DNA of 64,000 bases from an uncultured Clostridia bacterium (GCA_947631855.1 CANRMX010000001.1:62001-126000); one strand, 5' to 3'. Counted from the stretch's first letter, positions 1 through 9,785 are shown. The notes: generated from the letters alone by a model not told the origin. Made by a program: numbers and translations.

Positions 1-81
1 CTTCATCCACAAAACAGGCGGCGCTCCCGTGTGGGGGCGCGGCCCGTGGATGAAAAGATACATTGGTAAGGAGCGTCTCGT

Positions 82-969
82 ATGGCAAGATTTCTCAAGA
101 GACACTGGTCCACCATTCTGTTGGGGGCCATATTGCTGGCGGGGCTTTCCTTACTGCTGTATCCCACCGTTTCCGATTGGTGGAATTCCTTCCACCAATC
201 CCGCGCGGTGGCCAGCTACGTGGAGCAGGTGGCCAATATGTCCGACGCTCAGCGCGAGGCCACCATGGCCGCCGCCGAAGCATACAACAAGCGCCTGGCG
301 ACCACCGGCACCCATTTCATCATCTCCGAAGAAGAGCAGGCCGAGTATGATTCTTTGCTCGATCTCACCGGCACCGGCATCATGGGCTATATCCAGATAC
401 CCTCCATCAATGTCAACCTCCCCATCTACCACGGCACCGATGAAGCCGTGCTCCAGGTGGGCGCGGGGCACCTCACGGGCACATCCCTGCCCATCGGCGG
501 CGAAAATACCCATTCGGCCATCTCCGGCCACCGTGGATTGCCCTCGGCCCGGCTTTTCACCGATCTGGACGACCTGGTGGAGGGCGATACCTTCACCGTC
601 ACCGTGCTGGATCGTGTCATCACATACAAGATCGACCAGATCCGCATCGTCCTCCCCGAGGAGGTGGAGGGGCTCTCCATCGAGCGCGGCAAGGATTATT
701 GCACGCTGATCACCTGCACGCCCTATGGCATCAACAGCCACCGTATGCTGGTGCGCGGCGCGCGCATCGAGAACGAAAAGGAAGCCGTGGTCATCGTGCC
801 CGACGCCACGCGGATCAAAACCTATATCGTCATCGTATTGGTCGCGGTGCCGCTGATGTTTATTCTGCTGCTGGTGCTGCTGATCACGTCGAGCATCCGC
901 CGCCCGAGAAAAACCACCTCGGAGCTGCTGGAAGCAGTTCAAGAAGAATCCCGAACCCAAAGAAAGTGA
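82..969 (+). CDS. class C sortase (LPXTG-type, pilus-associated)
   Basis: N-terminal TM, ISGHRGLPSARLFTDLDDL and catalytic TLITCTPYGINSHRMLVRG motifs, C-terminal TM. Confidence 0.93.
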   Translation: MARFLKRHWSTILLGAILLAGLSLLLYPTVSDWWNSFHQSRAVASYVEQVANMSDAQREATMAAAEAYNKRLATTGTHFIISEEEQAEYDSLLDLTGTGIMGYIQIPSINVNLPIYHGTDEAVLQVGAGHLTGTSLPIGGENTHSAISGHRGLPSARLFTDLDDLVEGDTFTVTVLDRVITYKIDQIRIVLPEEVEGLSIERGKDYCTLITCTPYGINSHRMLVRGARIENEKEAVVIVPDATRIKTYIVIVLVAVPLMFILLLVLLITSSIRRPRKTTSELLEAVQEESRTQRK

Positions 970-981
970 GGATGAGCGCCA

Positions 982-2016
982 ATGAAAGGAAAATGGAAGG
1001 TACTGACCGCGCTGTTGATGGTATGCCTTTTGGTGATTTGCACCCCGCGATTGACGGGCCCCGCCCGTGCAGTCGATCTGGACGCGGCCTGCGCCCTGAC
1101 GGTCACCGCCGGCAGCCAGGAAATGGCGGAGGATATCGCGGAGGCCGGGGTGGTCCTGGACCTGTATAAGGTGGCGGACGCCGTACCGGTATCCGGCAGC
1201 GACGCCTATGCCTACGAAGCGGCGGCGCCGTACAGCGGGCTTGTCATCCCCGCCCAGCCCACCCAGGAGGATTGGGCAACCCTGGAGCAGCAGGCGGCGG
1301 CCATTGCCCTTTCCGGCGGCGATACGCCTTTTGCCGCCGAGCAGCAGCCCAATGAAAAGATCGAGAGCCTTTCTGCGGGGCTTTATCTGGTGGTGGCCCG
1401 GGGCGCCGGCCTTGAGGAATACACCACCACCGTCACCGGCGACGACGGCGTGGAAAAGCTGGGCACCCTGGCGGAATCCCGGGTGAACCGCTACACCTTC
1501 CTGCCCGAGCTGGTGTCCCTTCCCGGCAAGGCCGCGGATGAGGACGGCGTGTTGAATACGGCGAATCCCGGCGACTGGCTCTACGAGGTGGAGATCACCC
1601 TCAAGCCCGAGCAGGATTCCCGCCTGAGCAGCATCGAGATCGTCAAGACCCTGACCGGCTTCAATGGCACGGAGCCCGCCACCTTCGTCTTCTCCGTGGA
1701 GGCGACGTACCGGGATCAGCCGGTGTACAGCAACGTGGTGCCCATGGTGTTCACCGGCGCGGGCACCCAGCGCGTCACCGTGGAGGGGCTGCCCATCGGC
1801 GCGGAAGTCACCGTCACCGAGGTCTATTCCGGCGCGTCCTATGCGCTGGTCACGGCGGATTCTCAGAACGCCGTGGTCTCCGCCGAGGAGATCGTCTCCG
1901 TAGAATTCACCAATACGCCTACCACGGAACGGAAGGCGGGCGGCTCCATCACGAACCGTTTTGCATACGACGCGGAGGGCGGCTGGACTTGGACGCCCAT
2001 CCCTGACGCCCAGTAA
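982..2016 (+). CDS. secreted pilin-like protein (SpaA/DUF-type beta-sandwich repeats), no C-terminal TM
   Basis: signal peptide, VTVEGLPIGAEVTVTEVYSG / VEFTNTP motifs typical of pilin Cna-B-like domains; directly follows the sortase. Confidence 0.7.
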   Translation: MKGKWKVLTALLMVCLLVICTPRLTGPARAVDLDAACALTVTAGSQEMAEDIAEAGVVLDLYKVADAVPVSGSDAYAYEAAAPYSGLVIPAQPTQEDWATLEQQAAAIALSGGDTPFAAEQQPNEKIESLSAGLYLVVARGAGLEEYTTTVTGDDGVEKLGTLAESRVNRYTFLPELVSLPGKAADEDGVLNTANPGDWLYEVEITLKPEQDSRLSSIEIVKTLTGFNGTEPATFVFSVEATYRDQPVYSNVVPMVFTGAGTQRVTVEGLPIGAEVTVTEVYSGASYALVTADSQNAVVSAEEIVSVEFTNTPTTERKAGGSITNRFAYDAEGGWTWTPIPDAQ

Positions 2017-2031
2017 AGGAGGGGACCACAG

Positions 2032-2523
2032 ATGAAAAGAAGGAATCTGCTCTTGTTGGTGCTGGCCGTCGTGCTGGTGCTGGCGTCATCGGTGGCTCCG
2101 GCGATGGCCTATTTTACCACCTATGCCGAGGCGCGGGGCGGGTATCAGATCAGCTTCCCGCCCACGGACGTGGAAGAAGAATTCTACGACTGGACAAAGC
2201 ATGTGGTCATCACCTCCAGCGAGGACGGACAGCCCACCTATGTGCGGGCCAGGGCCTATGCGGGCAGCCAGTACCTGCTGCAATACAGCGGCGACGGCTG
2301 GACATTGGATTCCGATGACGGATACTACTACTACAACACCATCCTCGAGCCCGGCCAGGACACCAGCGAGCTGCTGGTACACATCGACAACATTCCCGAG
2401 GATCCCGCCCAGGACGACAGCTTCAATGTGGTCGTGATCTATGAATGCACCCCCGTGCAGTATGACGAAAGCGGGAATCCCTACGCCGATTGGACTCTGA
2501 GAGGGGAAGGAGGGGTTGAGTGA
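2032..2523 (+). CDS. small secreted TasA/CalY-like (SipW-cognate) protein
   Basis: signal peptide ending ...VAPAMAYFTTYAEA, characteristic of SipW substrates; small size. Confidence 0.55.
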   Translation: MKRRNLLLLVLAVVLVLASSVAPAMAYFTTYAEARGGYQISFPPTDVEEEFYDWTKHVVITSSEDGQPTYVRARAYAGSQYLLQYSGDGWTLDSDDGYYYYNTILEPGQDTSELLVHIDNIPEDPAQDDSFNVVVIYECTPVQYDESGNPYADWTLRGEGGVE

Positions 2524-3290
2524 TGAAAAAGTTCAGAAAATTCATTCAATCCCCGGCGGCGACAGTGGCCGCGTTCGTGCTGGCCGCAGGGCTGCTTCTG
2601 TTCAGCTCCGTGGGCGGCGCACGGGCCGCGCTGACCTACTTCTCCGAGACTTACGCCACCCGGGTGCAGTTGTTTGATATCGGCGTGACGCTGGTGGAGA
2701 ACGGCGAGGACATCTCGTGGCGCAACTACGACTATGAAGACGCCGACGGCACCTGGGATGAGAACACCGGCGTGCTGGTGGGGCATATGCTGGACGAGGA
2801 CGGCAAGCTGATCCTGGGCAAGCCCTATACCGAGGAGCTGAGCATCCGCAACAGCGGCACCATCAATCACTACGCCCGTGTGACCGTCTACAAATACTGG
2901 GTGGACGAGAACGGCGCCAAGCGGCAGGATCTGGATCCCGGCTACATCGATCTGCATCTGGTGAACATCGGCACCGACTGGCTGGAGGATGAATCCGCCC
3001 GGACGGTGGAACGCACGGTGCTGTATTACAGCCATCTGCTCAACTCCACGGAGGTTTCCGCCCTGTTCGCCGACAAGCTCACCATCAACGGAGAAGTGGC
3101 CTACGTCACCAGCCAGACCACGGCTGCGGACGGCTCCACAGTGACCGTTTATGATTATGACGGCGCCCAGTTTATCATCGAAGCCAAGGTGGACGCGGTG
3201 CAGGAGAACAACGCGGCGGCGGCGGCCCTGAGCGCCTGGGGCGAGCAGGTCACCATCGACGAGGACGCCGGCGTCCTGAGCCTGAATTAA
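2520..3290 (+). CDS. secreted TasA/CalY-like surface fibre protein
   Basis: signal peptide followed by ALTYFSETYATRVQLFDIGVTL; overlaps the upstream gene (ATGA-type). Confidence 0.55.
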   Translation: MMKKFRKFIQSPAATVAAFVLAAGLLLFSSVGGARAALTYFSETYATRVQLFDIGVTLVENGEDISWRNYDYEDADGTWDENTGVLVGHMLDEDGKLILGKPYTEELSIRNSGTINHYARVTVYKYWVDENGAKRQDLDPGYIDLHLVNIGTDWLEDESARTVERTVLYYSHLLNSTEVSALFADKLTINGEVAYVTSQTTAADGSTVTVYDYDGAQFIIEAKVDAVQENNAAAAALSAWGEQVTIDEDAGVLSLN

Positions 3291-3302
3291 GGAGGGATCC
3301 CG

Positions 3303-4043
3303 ATGAAAAGAAAGATCATCTCATTCTTTGCCCTTCTTGCCCTGATGTGCTTCTTTGCCGGCGGCGTGTTTGCCAAGACCTTCCGCGGCGAAGACGATTG
3401 GCACGTTGAATTCACCCCGGAAGCGAAGATGGTGAGCACCTTCAGCACCGCCGACATGGACGACCTGATCCTGGGTATGCAGCCCGGCGACGATGCGATC
3501 ATCACCTTAAAACTCAAAAACGAGCACCGGGAGACCACCAACTGGTATATGACCAACAAGGTCCTTTCTTCTCTGGAGGATCGCAGCAAGACCGCCAGCG
3601 GCGGCGCGTACACCTACACGCTCACCTATGTTGGCATGGACGGAGAAGAGGACGTGCTGTTTGACAGCGATACCGTGGGCGGCGAGAACGATCACCAGAA
3701 CGGCGAGGGCCTGAATCAGGTCACGGACGCCCTGGAGGATTATTTCTTCCTGGATACGCTGAAAACCGGCGAGTCCGGCACCATCACCCTGCGGGTGGCC
3801 CTGGACGGCGAGACTCAGGGCAACAGCTATCAGGACACCCTGGCCGATCTGCAAATGAACTTCGCCGTGGAGCTGGCTGAGAACACCACCACCGTGGTGA
3901 CCACCGGCGACAACGACCTGATGCCCTACATCATCGCCGCGGCGGTGGCGGGCGTGCTGCTGCTGAGCTTCGCAGTGTACAGCGTCTATAGCCGCCGTCA
4001 GGCCCGGAAAGCCCATGAAAGTGGGGAGAGGAGGGGTCAGTAA
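3303..4043 (+). CDS. cell-surface protein with C-terminal TM and positively charged tail (possible sortase substrate)
   Basis: signal peptide; C-terminal VVTTGDN-TM-RRQARK resembling a cell-wall sorting signal. Confidence 0.6.
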   Translation: MKRKIISFFALLALMCFFAGGVFAKTFRGEDDWHVEFTPEAKMVSTFSTADMDDLILGMQPGDDAIITLKLKNEHRETTNWYMTNKVLSSLEDRSKTASGGAYTYTLTYVGMDGEEDVLFDSDTVGGENDHQNGEGLNQVTDALEDYFFLDTLKTGESGTITLRVALDGETQGNSYQDTLADLQMNFAVELAENTTTVVTTGDNDLMPYIIAAAVAGVLLLSFAVYSVYSRRQARKAHESGERRGQ

Positions 4044-4044
4044 C

Positions 4045-4974
4045 ATGAAAAACCTCAAGAAGCTGCTGGTCATTCTGCTGGCCCTGTGCCTGACCGTGAT
4101 CCTCTCCGTTTCTGCCGCAGCGCAGACGACTCCCTATACCTACACCGTTCGCATTTTCGCGGGCGCCCAGGGGACCATCGCCGGAGAGCCGGTGGTCGTC
4201 TACTCCAACCTCACCTACGGCTCGCGGGTCAACTTTGATGTGAGCCAGGTGGAGCTTTCCGACAACAGCAAGTACTATGTCAAAGGCATCCGCGAGAGCG
4301 GCAAGGACAACAGCACGGTGGGCAATCCCTCCATCCTGGTGGAAGGCGACGAGGACTACGTTGTGGCCTACGGCCTGCTGGGCGATTCCGTGGCCTACAC
4401 GGTGCTCTATCTGGACGCCGACGGCAACGAGCTGCTGCCCTCCGGCACCTTCTATGGCAATATCGGGGACAAGGCGGTCGTGGCCTACAAGTATATCGAC
4501 GGCTATCAGCCCCAGGCGTACAACCTTGGTCGGACGCTGAGCGCCAACGCGGCGGAGAACGTGTTCCCGTTCTACTACACGCCTGTGGCCGAGGGCGAAG
4601 AGGGCCTGCCGGAAGGCGGCCAGACGCCGGCGGCGCCCGGTGAAGCGGCCGGACCCGGTGCAGGCACAACCCCCGGTGAAGGCCCGGAAGCTGCGGGACC
4701 CGGTACGGTGATCCCGCCGGCGGAAACGGTGCCGGAAGAGCAGACCCCCGAAAGTCAGGGCCCCCAGGAGTATGAGGAGCTGGACGAGCCGGATACGCCT
4801 CTGGCCGAGGGCAACAAGCCCGTGGTGATCGAGGCCTGCGCGGAGTTCCTGTCCTCGCCGGTGCGGATCGGCATCGCGGCCGGGTCTCTGGGACTGATCG
4901 GCCTGATGCTCTGGCTGATCCTCTACAAGAGGCACAAAGAGAAGAATAAGGATGAGGGAAAACAGAACGGCTGA
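4045..4974 (+). CDS. surface protein with MucBP-like domain, Pro/Glu-rich stalk and C-terminal TM
   Basis: ATG at 4045 after GGAGAGGAGGGG; YTVLYLDADGNELLPSGTFYGNIGDKAVV is MucBP-like; proline-rich linker; membrane anchor. Confidence 0.6.
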   Translation: MKNLKKLLVILLALCLTVILSVSAAAQTTPYTYTVRIFAGAQGTIAGEPVVVYSNLTYGSRVNFDVSQVELSDNSKYYVKGIRESGKDNSTVGNPSILVEGDEDYVVAYGLLGDSVAYTVLYLDADGNELLPSGTFYGNIGDKAVVAYKYIDGYQPQAYNLGRTLSANAAENVFPFYYTPVAEGEEGLPEGGQTPAAPGEAAGPGAGTTPGEGPEAAGPGTVIPPAETVPEEQTPESQGPQEYEELDEPDTPLAEGNKPVVIEACAEFLSSPVRIGIAAGSLGLIGLMLWLILYKRHKEKNKDEGKQNG

Positions 4975-5001
4975 CGCCCGCTTTCTCTCGCATTCACAGC
5001 C

Positions 5002-5030
5002 CAAGGGCGGGAAGTGCTTCCCCGCCCTTG
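5002..5030. terminator. stem-loop between the pilin-like genes and the sipW promoter
   Basis: CAAGGGCGGG...CCCGCCCTTG inverted repeat. Confidence 0.4.
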
Positions 5031-5056
5031 CGGTGTATGAAGGCCCGGGAAGAGCC

Positions 5057-5085
5057 TTGCAATCTCCCCGACGGAATGGTATAAT
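5057..5085 (+). promoter_or_regulatory. sigma-A promoter upstream of sipW-srtB operon
   Basis: TTGCAA-17 bp-TATAAT. Confidence 0.75.
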
Positions 5086-5138
5086 TTCCTTATCCCTGTG
5101 GGACGGATCCAGTAAACAGCATTGGGAAGGTGAACGGT

Positions 5139-5672
5139 ATGCAGGCGGCCAAAGCCCGAAAAGGTGGGAAACTTCTTCCCGCCCTCTGCAACATTTTTGG
5201 CACGTTGATCCTGCTGGCGGCGATCGCATCATGCCTGCCGGCGGTGGTGCCGAAGCTGATGGGCTATGAAATTTATAACGTGACCAGCGCCAGCATGGAG
5301 CCGAAGATCCCGGTGGGGAGCGTGCTCTATGTGGAGCCGGTGCAGCCCATGGATCTTGTCGAAGGGGACGTGATCGCCTTCATGAGCGGGGATACCGTCA
5401 TCGCCCACCGGGTGGTGAAGAACCAGACGGTGGAGGGCGAGATCACCACCAAAGGCGACGCCAACGCGGGCGAGGACATGAACGCCGTGCCCTATGAAGC
5501 CGTGGTGGGCAAAGTGGCCATGCACTTCCCCTTTTTGGGGGATCTGATGGCTTTCTTCACCGGCACGGTGGGCAAGGTCTATGTCATAATCTTCGCAGCC
5601 TGCGGCGCGATGCTGAATCTGCTGGCCGGACGCATCCGGGAGAGACGGCGCGCGGAGGCGGAGCAGGAGTAA
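5139..5672 (+). CDS. sipW: signal peptidase I, SipW (ER-type Ser/His) family
   Basis: TSASMEPKIPVGSVLYV and DTVIAHRVV motifs; two TM segments. Confidence 0.88.
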   Translation: MQAAKARKGGKLLPALCNIFGTLILLAAIASCLPAVVPKLMGYEIYNVTSASMEPKIPVGSVLYVEPVQPMDLVEGDVIAFMSGDTVIAHRVVKNQTVEGEITTKGDANAGEDMNAVPYEAVVGKVAMHFPFLGDLMAFFTGTVGKVYVIIFAACGAMLNLLAGRIRERRRAEAEQE

Positions 5673-5676
5673 CAGG

Positions 5677-6525
5677 ATGAAAAAGTGGATCAAATGGATC
5701 GTTATCCTCGTGCTGGTGGCGGTGCTGGTCTTTTCCGCCGTGCAGATCGGCGTGAAGCTGCTGGGCTATAAGCAGGGCAGGGATATATACGGGCAGGCGG
5801 CGGACACCTTCGCCACAGTCAACCCGGTGGAGGAAAACGAACCCGCCTCAAAAGACCAGCCCGCCGCCTCCGGCACAGTGGCAAGCGGCGATGCAGCAAG
5901 CAACGCCCCGGCGGAGACTGCCGCCACGGTCGCGCCTATCCAGGTGGATTTCGACGGCCTGCGGGCGGTGAACAGCGACGTGGTGGGATGGCTCTACTGC
6001 CCGGACACCGAGATCAATTACCCGGTGCTGCACGGCGACGACAACGACCAATATCTGCACCACAGCTATACGGGCGAATATCTTGCCAATGGGTCCATCT
6101 TTGTGGAGTGCACCAACAGCGGCGATTTTCTGGACAGCAATACCATCGTCTACGGGCACAGTATGCGGGACGGCAGTATGTTCGGCAACCTGGACGCCTG
6201 GGGCAGCCAATCCTATGTGAACGACCACCCGGTGTTCTGGCTGCTCACGCCGGAGCAGGATTACCGGGTGGAGATCGTCAGCAGCTACACCACTTCGGCC
6301 ACGTCGTCCACTTATACCGTGTTCAGAGGGCCAAGTATAGAATTCAATGCATATCTCGATCAGGTGATCGGGCAGTCGGTGATCGACCCGCCCGCCCAGC
6401 CCGAGGAGGGCGCGCGGTATGTGGTGTTCTCCACATGCGCATATTCTTTTGATGACGCGCGGTTTGTGGTGCACGGAAAGCTGGTGCCGGTGAACAGCGC
6501 CGGCGGAAAACAGATGGAAAAATAA
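5677..6525 (+). CDS. srtB: class B sortase
   Basis: VGWLYCPDTEINYPVLHGDDNDQYLHHSYTG, NTIVYGHSMRDGSMFGNL, FSTCAYSFDDARFVVHGKL. Confidence 0.93.
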   Translation: MKKWIKWIVILVLVAVLVFSAVQIGVKLLGYKQGRDIYGQAADTFATVNPVEENEPASKDQPAASGTVASGDAASNAPAETAATVAPIQVDFDGLRAVNSDVVGWLYCPDTEINYPVLHGDDNDQYLHHSYTGEYLANGSIFVECTNSGDFLDSNTIVYGHSMRDGSMFGNLDAWGSQSYVNDHPVFWLLTPEQDYRVEIVSSYTTSATSSTYTVFRGPSIEFNAYLDQVIGQSVIDPPAQPEEGARYVVFSTCAYSFDDARFVVHGKLVPVNSAGGKQMEK

Positions 6526-6545
6526 GATCGGAGGGCAGGGGCAGT

Positions 6546-7544
6546 ATGGGTCGCAAAAAAATGATAGCAGTCCTGCTGGCCCTCTGCTTTTTGACCGGGT
6601 GCGGGCAACAGGGGCCGGGCCCCGCCAGCACCGTATCGGAGGCAGTCCCGGGGATCGGCGGCGGAAGCACGGCCGCAAGCACGGGACACTCCAAACCGGA
6701 AAGCAGCGCCGTCCCCGAAAGCAGCGGCGACAGTGCCCCGGCCTATGCAGCGCCGCCTTTCATGGACGCCCAGTTCCACGACGGCACGGAAGAAGTGGAC
6801 GGAGTCCGCCTGGATCTGTCCGGGCTGTCGGAGGGCTATGTGGCCGTTTCGGCGCAGTCGGAGGCCAGGCTCAAGTTCCAGGTGGTGAAGGGCGACGTCA
6901 AGTACACCTACAACATCCAGTCAGACGGGACGCCCTCGGTTTTCCCCATTCAAAGCGGAGACGGCAGTTACACCTTCCGCGTGATGGAGAATGTGGCGGA
7001 CACCAAGTACGCCGAAAAGTACAGCGCCCAGGCGGATGTGGCCCTTTTGGATGAATTCCAGCCCTTTTTGCGGCCAAGTGATTATGTAAACTACTCGAAA
7101 AACTCCCAGTGCGTGCAAAAGGCGCAGGAGCTTGCCCAGGATTGTGGCACCGCCGTGGACGTGGTGGGCGCGGTGTATGCGTATATCTGCGACACGGTGA
7201 CCTACGACCGGGAAAAGGCGGCCACGGTGGAAAGCGGGTACCTCCCGGACGTGGACGAGACCATGCGGACGGGGAAGGGCATCTGCTTCGACTATGCCTC
7301 TCTGGCGGCGGCCATGCTGCGCAGCCAGGGCATCCCCACCCGGGTCATTTTCGGGTATGTTTCGCCCAACGATCTCTACCACGCGTGGAATATGTTCTAC
7401 ACGGAGGAGACCGGCTGGGTGACGGTGGACTATCAGGTGACCGGCGGGAAATGGAGCCGCATCGACCTGACCTTTTCGGCCAACGGCACCGATGGGGAAT
7501 TTATCGGAGACGGCGGGAATTATGCAGATGTCTATGAATATTGA
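6546..7544 (+). CDS. transglutaminase-like domain lipoprotein
   Basis: lipobox LTGCG; GKGICFDYASLAAAMLRSQGIPTRVIFGYV...YHAWNMFYTEETGWVTVD (Cys-His-Asp core). Confidence 0.88.
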   Translation: MGRKKMIAVLLALCFLTGCGQQGPGPASTVSEAVPGIGGGSTAASTGHSKPESSAVPESSGDSAPAYAAPPFMDAQFHDGTEEVDGVRLDLSGLSEGYVAVSAQSEARLKFQVVKGDVKYTYNIQSDGTPSVFPIQSGDGSYTFRVMENVADTKYAEKYSAQADVALLDEFQPFLRPSDYVNYSKNSQCVQKAQELAQDCGTAVDVVGAVYAYICDTVTYDREKAATVESGYLPDVDETMRTGKGICFDYASLAAAMLRSQGIPTRVIFGYVSPNDLYHAWNMFYTEETGWVTVDYQVTGGKWSRIDLTFSANGTDGEFIGDGGNYADVYEY

Positions 7545-7553
7545 GGTGAGCCA

Positions 7554-8588
7554 ATGAGCAGGAAGCTGGATGAATTGGGCGTCAGCGCGTTCTGCGAGAG
7601 CATGGCGATGATGCTGGGCGCGGGTATCCGCATGGACGAGGCCATCGGGCTGCTGCGGAAAGAAGGCGGCGGCGTGCTGGAGACCGGCCTGGAGAAGATG
7701 GAGGCCGTGGTGGAGCAGGGCGGCAGCCTGTTTGCGGCCATGGAGCAGGCCGCCATCTTCCCGGAATACGCACTGAAAATGGTGGCCGCCGGCGAATCCT
7801 CGGGGCGGCTGGAGGACGTGCTGTCCCGCCTGTCCCGGTACTATGCGGACCAGAAGACCATCGGGGAGAAGCTGCGGAACGCCGTCACCTATCCGGCGGC
7901 GATGCTGGTGCTGATCATCGCGGTGCTGGCGGTGATGCTGACCATGGTGCTGCCCGCCTTTACCGGCGTGTATGAAAATCTGGCCGGGAGCCTCACAGCC
8001 TCCAGCTATGGCTATATCCGCTGGGCATACGGGTTTTGCTGTGTGGCGCTGGCGGTGATGGTGCTGCTGGTGGTGGCGCTGGTGACAGGGCTTGCCCTGT
8101 GGCGCATCGGCAAGCGTTCCCTGGTGGAAGCCTTCCTGCGGAAGATCCCGCTGTGCAGAGGAATTTTGGAAAGCATGGGGATGTTCCGGTTCACTTCCGC
8201 TTTGGCCACTTTCCTGGCCAGCGGCGAGATGCAGGACGCGGCGGTGCTGGACAGCATGAAGATGGTAGATTACGCCCCGGTGGAGGAGAAGCTCCGGCGG
8301 TGCGTGCAGCACATGGAGGAGGGCCACGGCATCGCCCGGGCGGCCTATGAGGAAGACCTCTTCGAGCCGGTGTATGGCAGGATGCTGCTGGCCGGCGAGC
8401 AGAGCGGCAATATGGAGTCGGTGCTGGAGCGGCTCACCGGGCTTTTGGAGCAGAGCTGCGGGAGCATGGTGGATCGGCTGGTGGCCTTTGTGGATCCCCT
8501 GCTTTCCGGCGTGCTGATGGTGACGGTGGGGCTCTCGCTGTTGAGCGTGATGCTGCCGCTGATCGGCATGATGAACGCCATTGGATGA
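7554..8588 (+). CDS. type II secretion system F / PilC-like inner-membrane platform protein
   Basis: GspF repeats (GAGIRMDEAIGLLRKEG..., AAGESSGRLEDVLSRLSRYY; LLAGEQSGNMESVLERLTGL) with multiple TMs. Confidence 0.9.
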   Translation: MSRKLDELGVSAFCESMAMMLGAGIRMDEAIGLLRKEGGGVLETGLEKMEAVVEQGGSLFAAMEQAAIFPEYALKMVAAGESSGRLEDVLSRLSRYYADQKTIGEKLRNAVTYPAAMLVLIIAVLAVMLTMVLPAFTGVYENLAGSLTASSYGYIRWAYGFCCVALAVMVLLVVALVTGLALWRIGKRSLVEAFLRKIPLCRGILESMGMFRFTSALATFLASGEMQDAAVLDSMKMVDYAPVEEKLRRCVQHMEEGHGIARAAYEEDLFEPVYGRMLLAGEQSGNMESVLERLTGLLEQSCGSMVDRLVAFVDPLLSGVLMVTVGLSLLSVMLPLIGMMNAIG

Positions 8589-8597
8589 GGACGGCCT

Positions 8598-8918
8598 ATG
8601 TACACAGATAAACGGAAGAGCCGGGCCCCTTGGGTGCTCCTGCTGGCGCTGGTGCTGCTGGTGCTGGGCATCTATCTGGCGACGGGCCCTGCCGCCCAGC
8701 GGGATGTGAACGCCGAAAGCGCGGCGGCGCTGAAGGCCGCGGTAGAGCGGGGGGCGCTGCAGTGCTACGTGGTGGAGGGGGTCTATCCACCGGATCTGGA
8801 CTATCTGGAGGCCCATTACGGGCTCCAGGTGAACCACGAAGATTTTTATGTGACCTACGACGTGTTCGCCTCCAACGTCCTGCCGGATATCCGGGTGACG
8901 CCGAGGGAGCACGCATAA
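8598..8918 (+). CDS. small single-TM protein of pilus-like operon
   Basis: position in operon, N-terminal TM. Confidence 0.45.
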   Translation: MYTDKRKSRAPWVLLLALVLLVLGIYLATGPAAQRDVNAESAAALKAAVERGALQCYVVEGVYPPDLDYLEAHYGLQVNHEDFYVTYDVFASNVLPDIRVTPREHA

Positions 8919-8946
8919 AACAAGCGGAGAAGGGAGGAAAATCGCC

Positions 8947-9408
8947 GTGAGACGCAAAGGCGGGTCGCTGCTGGGCATGTATACGCTGGGGATCGCCGCG
9001 CTGTTTCTGGCGGGGTTTCTCCTTCTGGTGATTTTCGGCGCCCGCACCTATCGGGATGCGGCAGCCGGGCAGGCGGACAACAACGACGCCCGGGCGCTGC
9101 TTTCCTATGTGAGCACCTGCGTCAAGAGCGGGGACAGCGCCGGAGGCGTCTCCATCCGGGAGAGTGACAACGGCCCGGTGCTGGTGGTGGCGGATGGCTC
9201 CGGCTATGCGCTGCACATCTATTGGTATGGGGGGTACCTGCGGGAGGAATACACGGCGGTGGACGCCGCCCTCGTCCCGGAGGACGCCAGTATCTTGGGG
9301 CCCACGGAGGGCTTCACGGCGGAATTTCTGGAGCCGGACACGCTGCTGGTCTCCACGGACGCCGGGCAAGCCCTGCTGCACCTGAGAAGCGGGGAGGGGT
9401 CTGCATGA
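8947..9408 (+). CDS. small single-TM protein, DUF4860-like
   Basis: N-terminal TM then small beta-rich domain; operon context. Confidence 0.5.
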   Translation: MRRKGGSLLGMYTLGIAALFLAGFLLLVIFGARTYRDAAAGQADNNDARALLSYVSTCVKSGDSAGGVSIRESDNGPVLVVADGSGYALHIYWYGGYLREEYTAVDAALVPEDASILGPTEGFTAEFLEPDTLLVSTDAGQALLHLRSGEGSA

Positions 9409-9785
9409 AAAGGCACATCACCGCGTTTTATTTTGAGACCTTGGTGCTGATTTTGAGCTTCGTGGCGATCATCCTGGTGCTTTCCGGGGTGTTCGGCGCG
9501 GCGGAGGCCAAGAGCGCCGACGCGGCGCATCTGACAAAATCCGTCAGCCTGGCGGAGAATGCGGCGGAGGCGGTGAGCGCTTCTGCCACCGTGCAGGAGC
9601 TGCAGGCCCTTTTGGGCGAAACGGGCGACACCGCCTTGAGCGATGACGGCGTGACCCTCCGGGACGGGGCGTACCGGGTGGAGGTCAGCTGGGAGCCGGA
9701 CGGCGCGCTGGTGGAGAGCCATATCGCCGTGTACTGGCAGGAGCAGGAGATCTACAGCTTGGACACAGGCGTGCTGATAAAGTGA
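9405..9785 (+). CDS. small pilin-like membrane protein
   Basis: FETLVLILSFVAIILVLSGVFG hydrophobic helix continuing into an amphipathic stretch; ATGA overlap with upstream gene. Confidence 0.5.
   Translation: MKRHITAFYFETLVLILSFVAIILVLSGVFGAAEAKSADAAHLTKSVSLAENAAEAVSASATVQELQALLGETGDTALSDDGVTLRDGAYRVEVSWEPDGALVESHIAVYWQEQEIYSLDTGVLIK

Noticed and set aside
6921-9047. 708-aa minus-strand ORF opposite transglutaminase/gspF
   Set aside because: Antisense artefact of high GC third positions.
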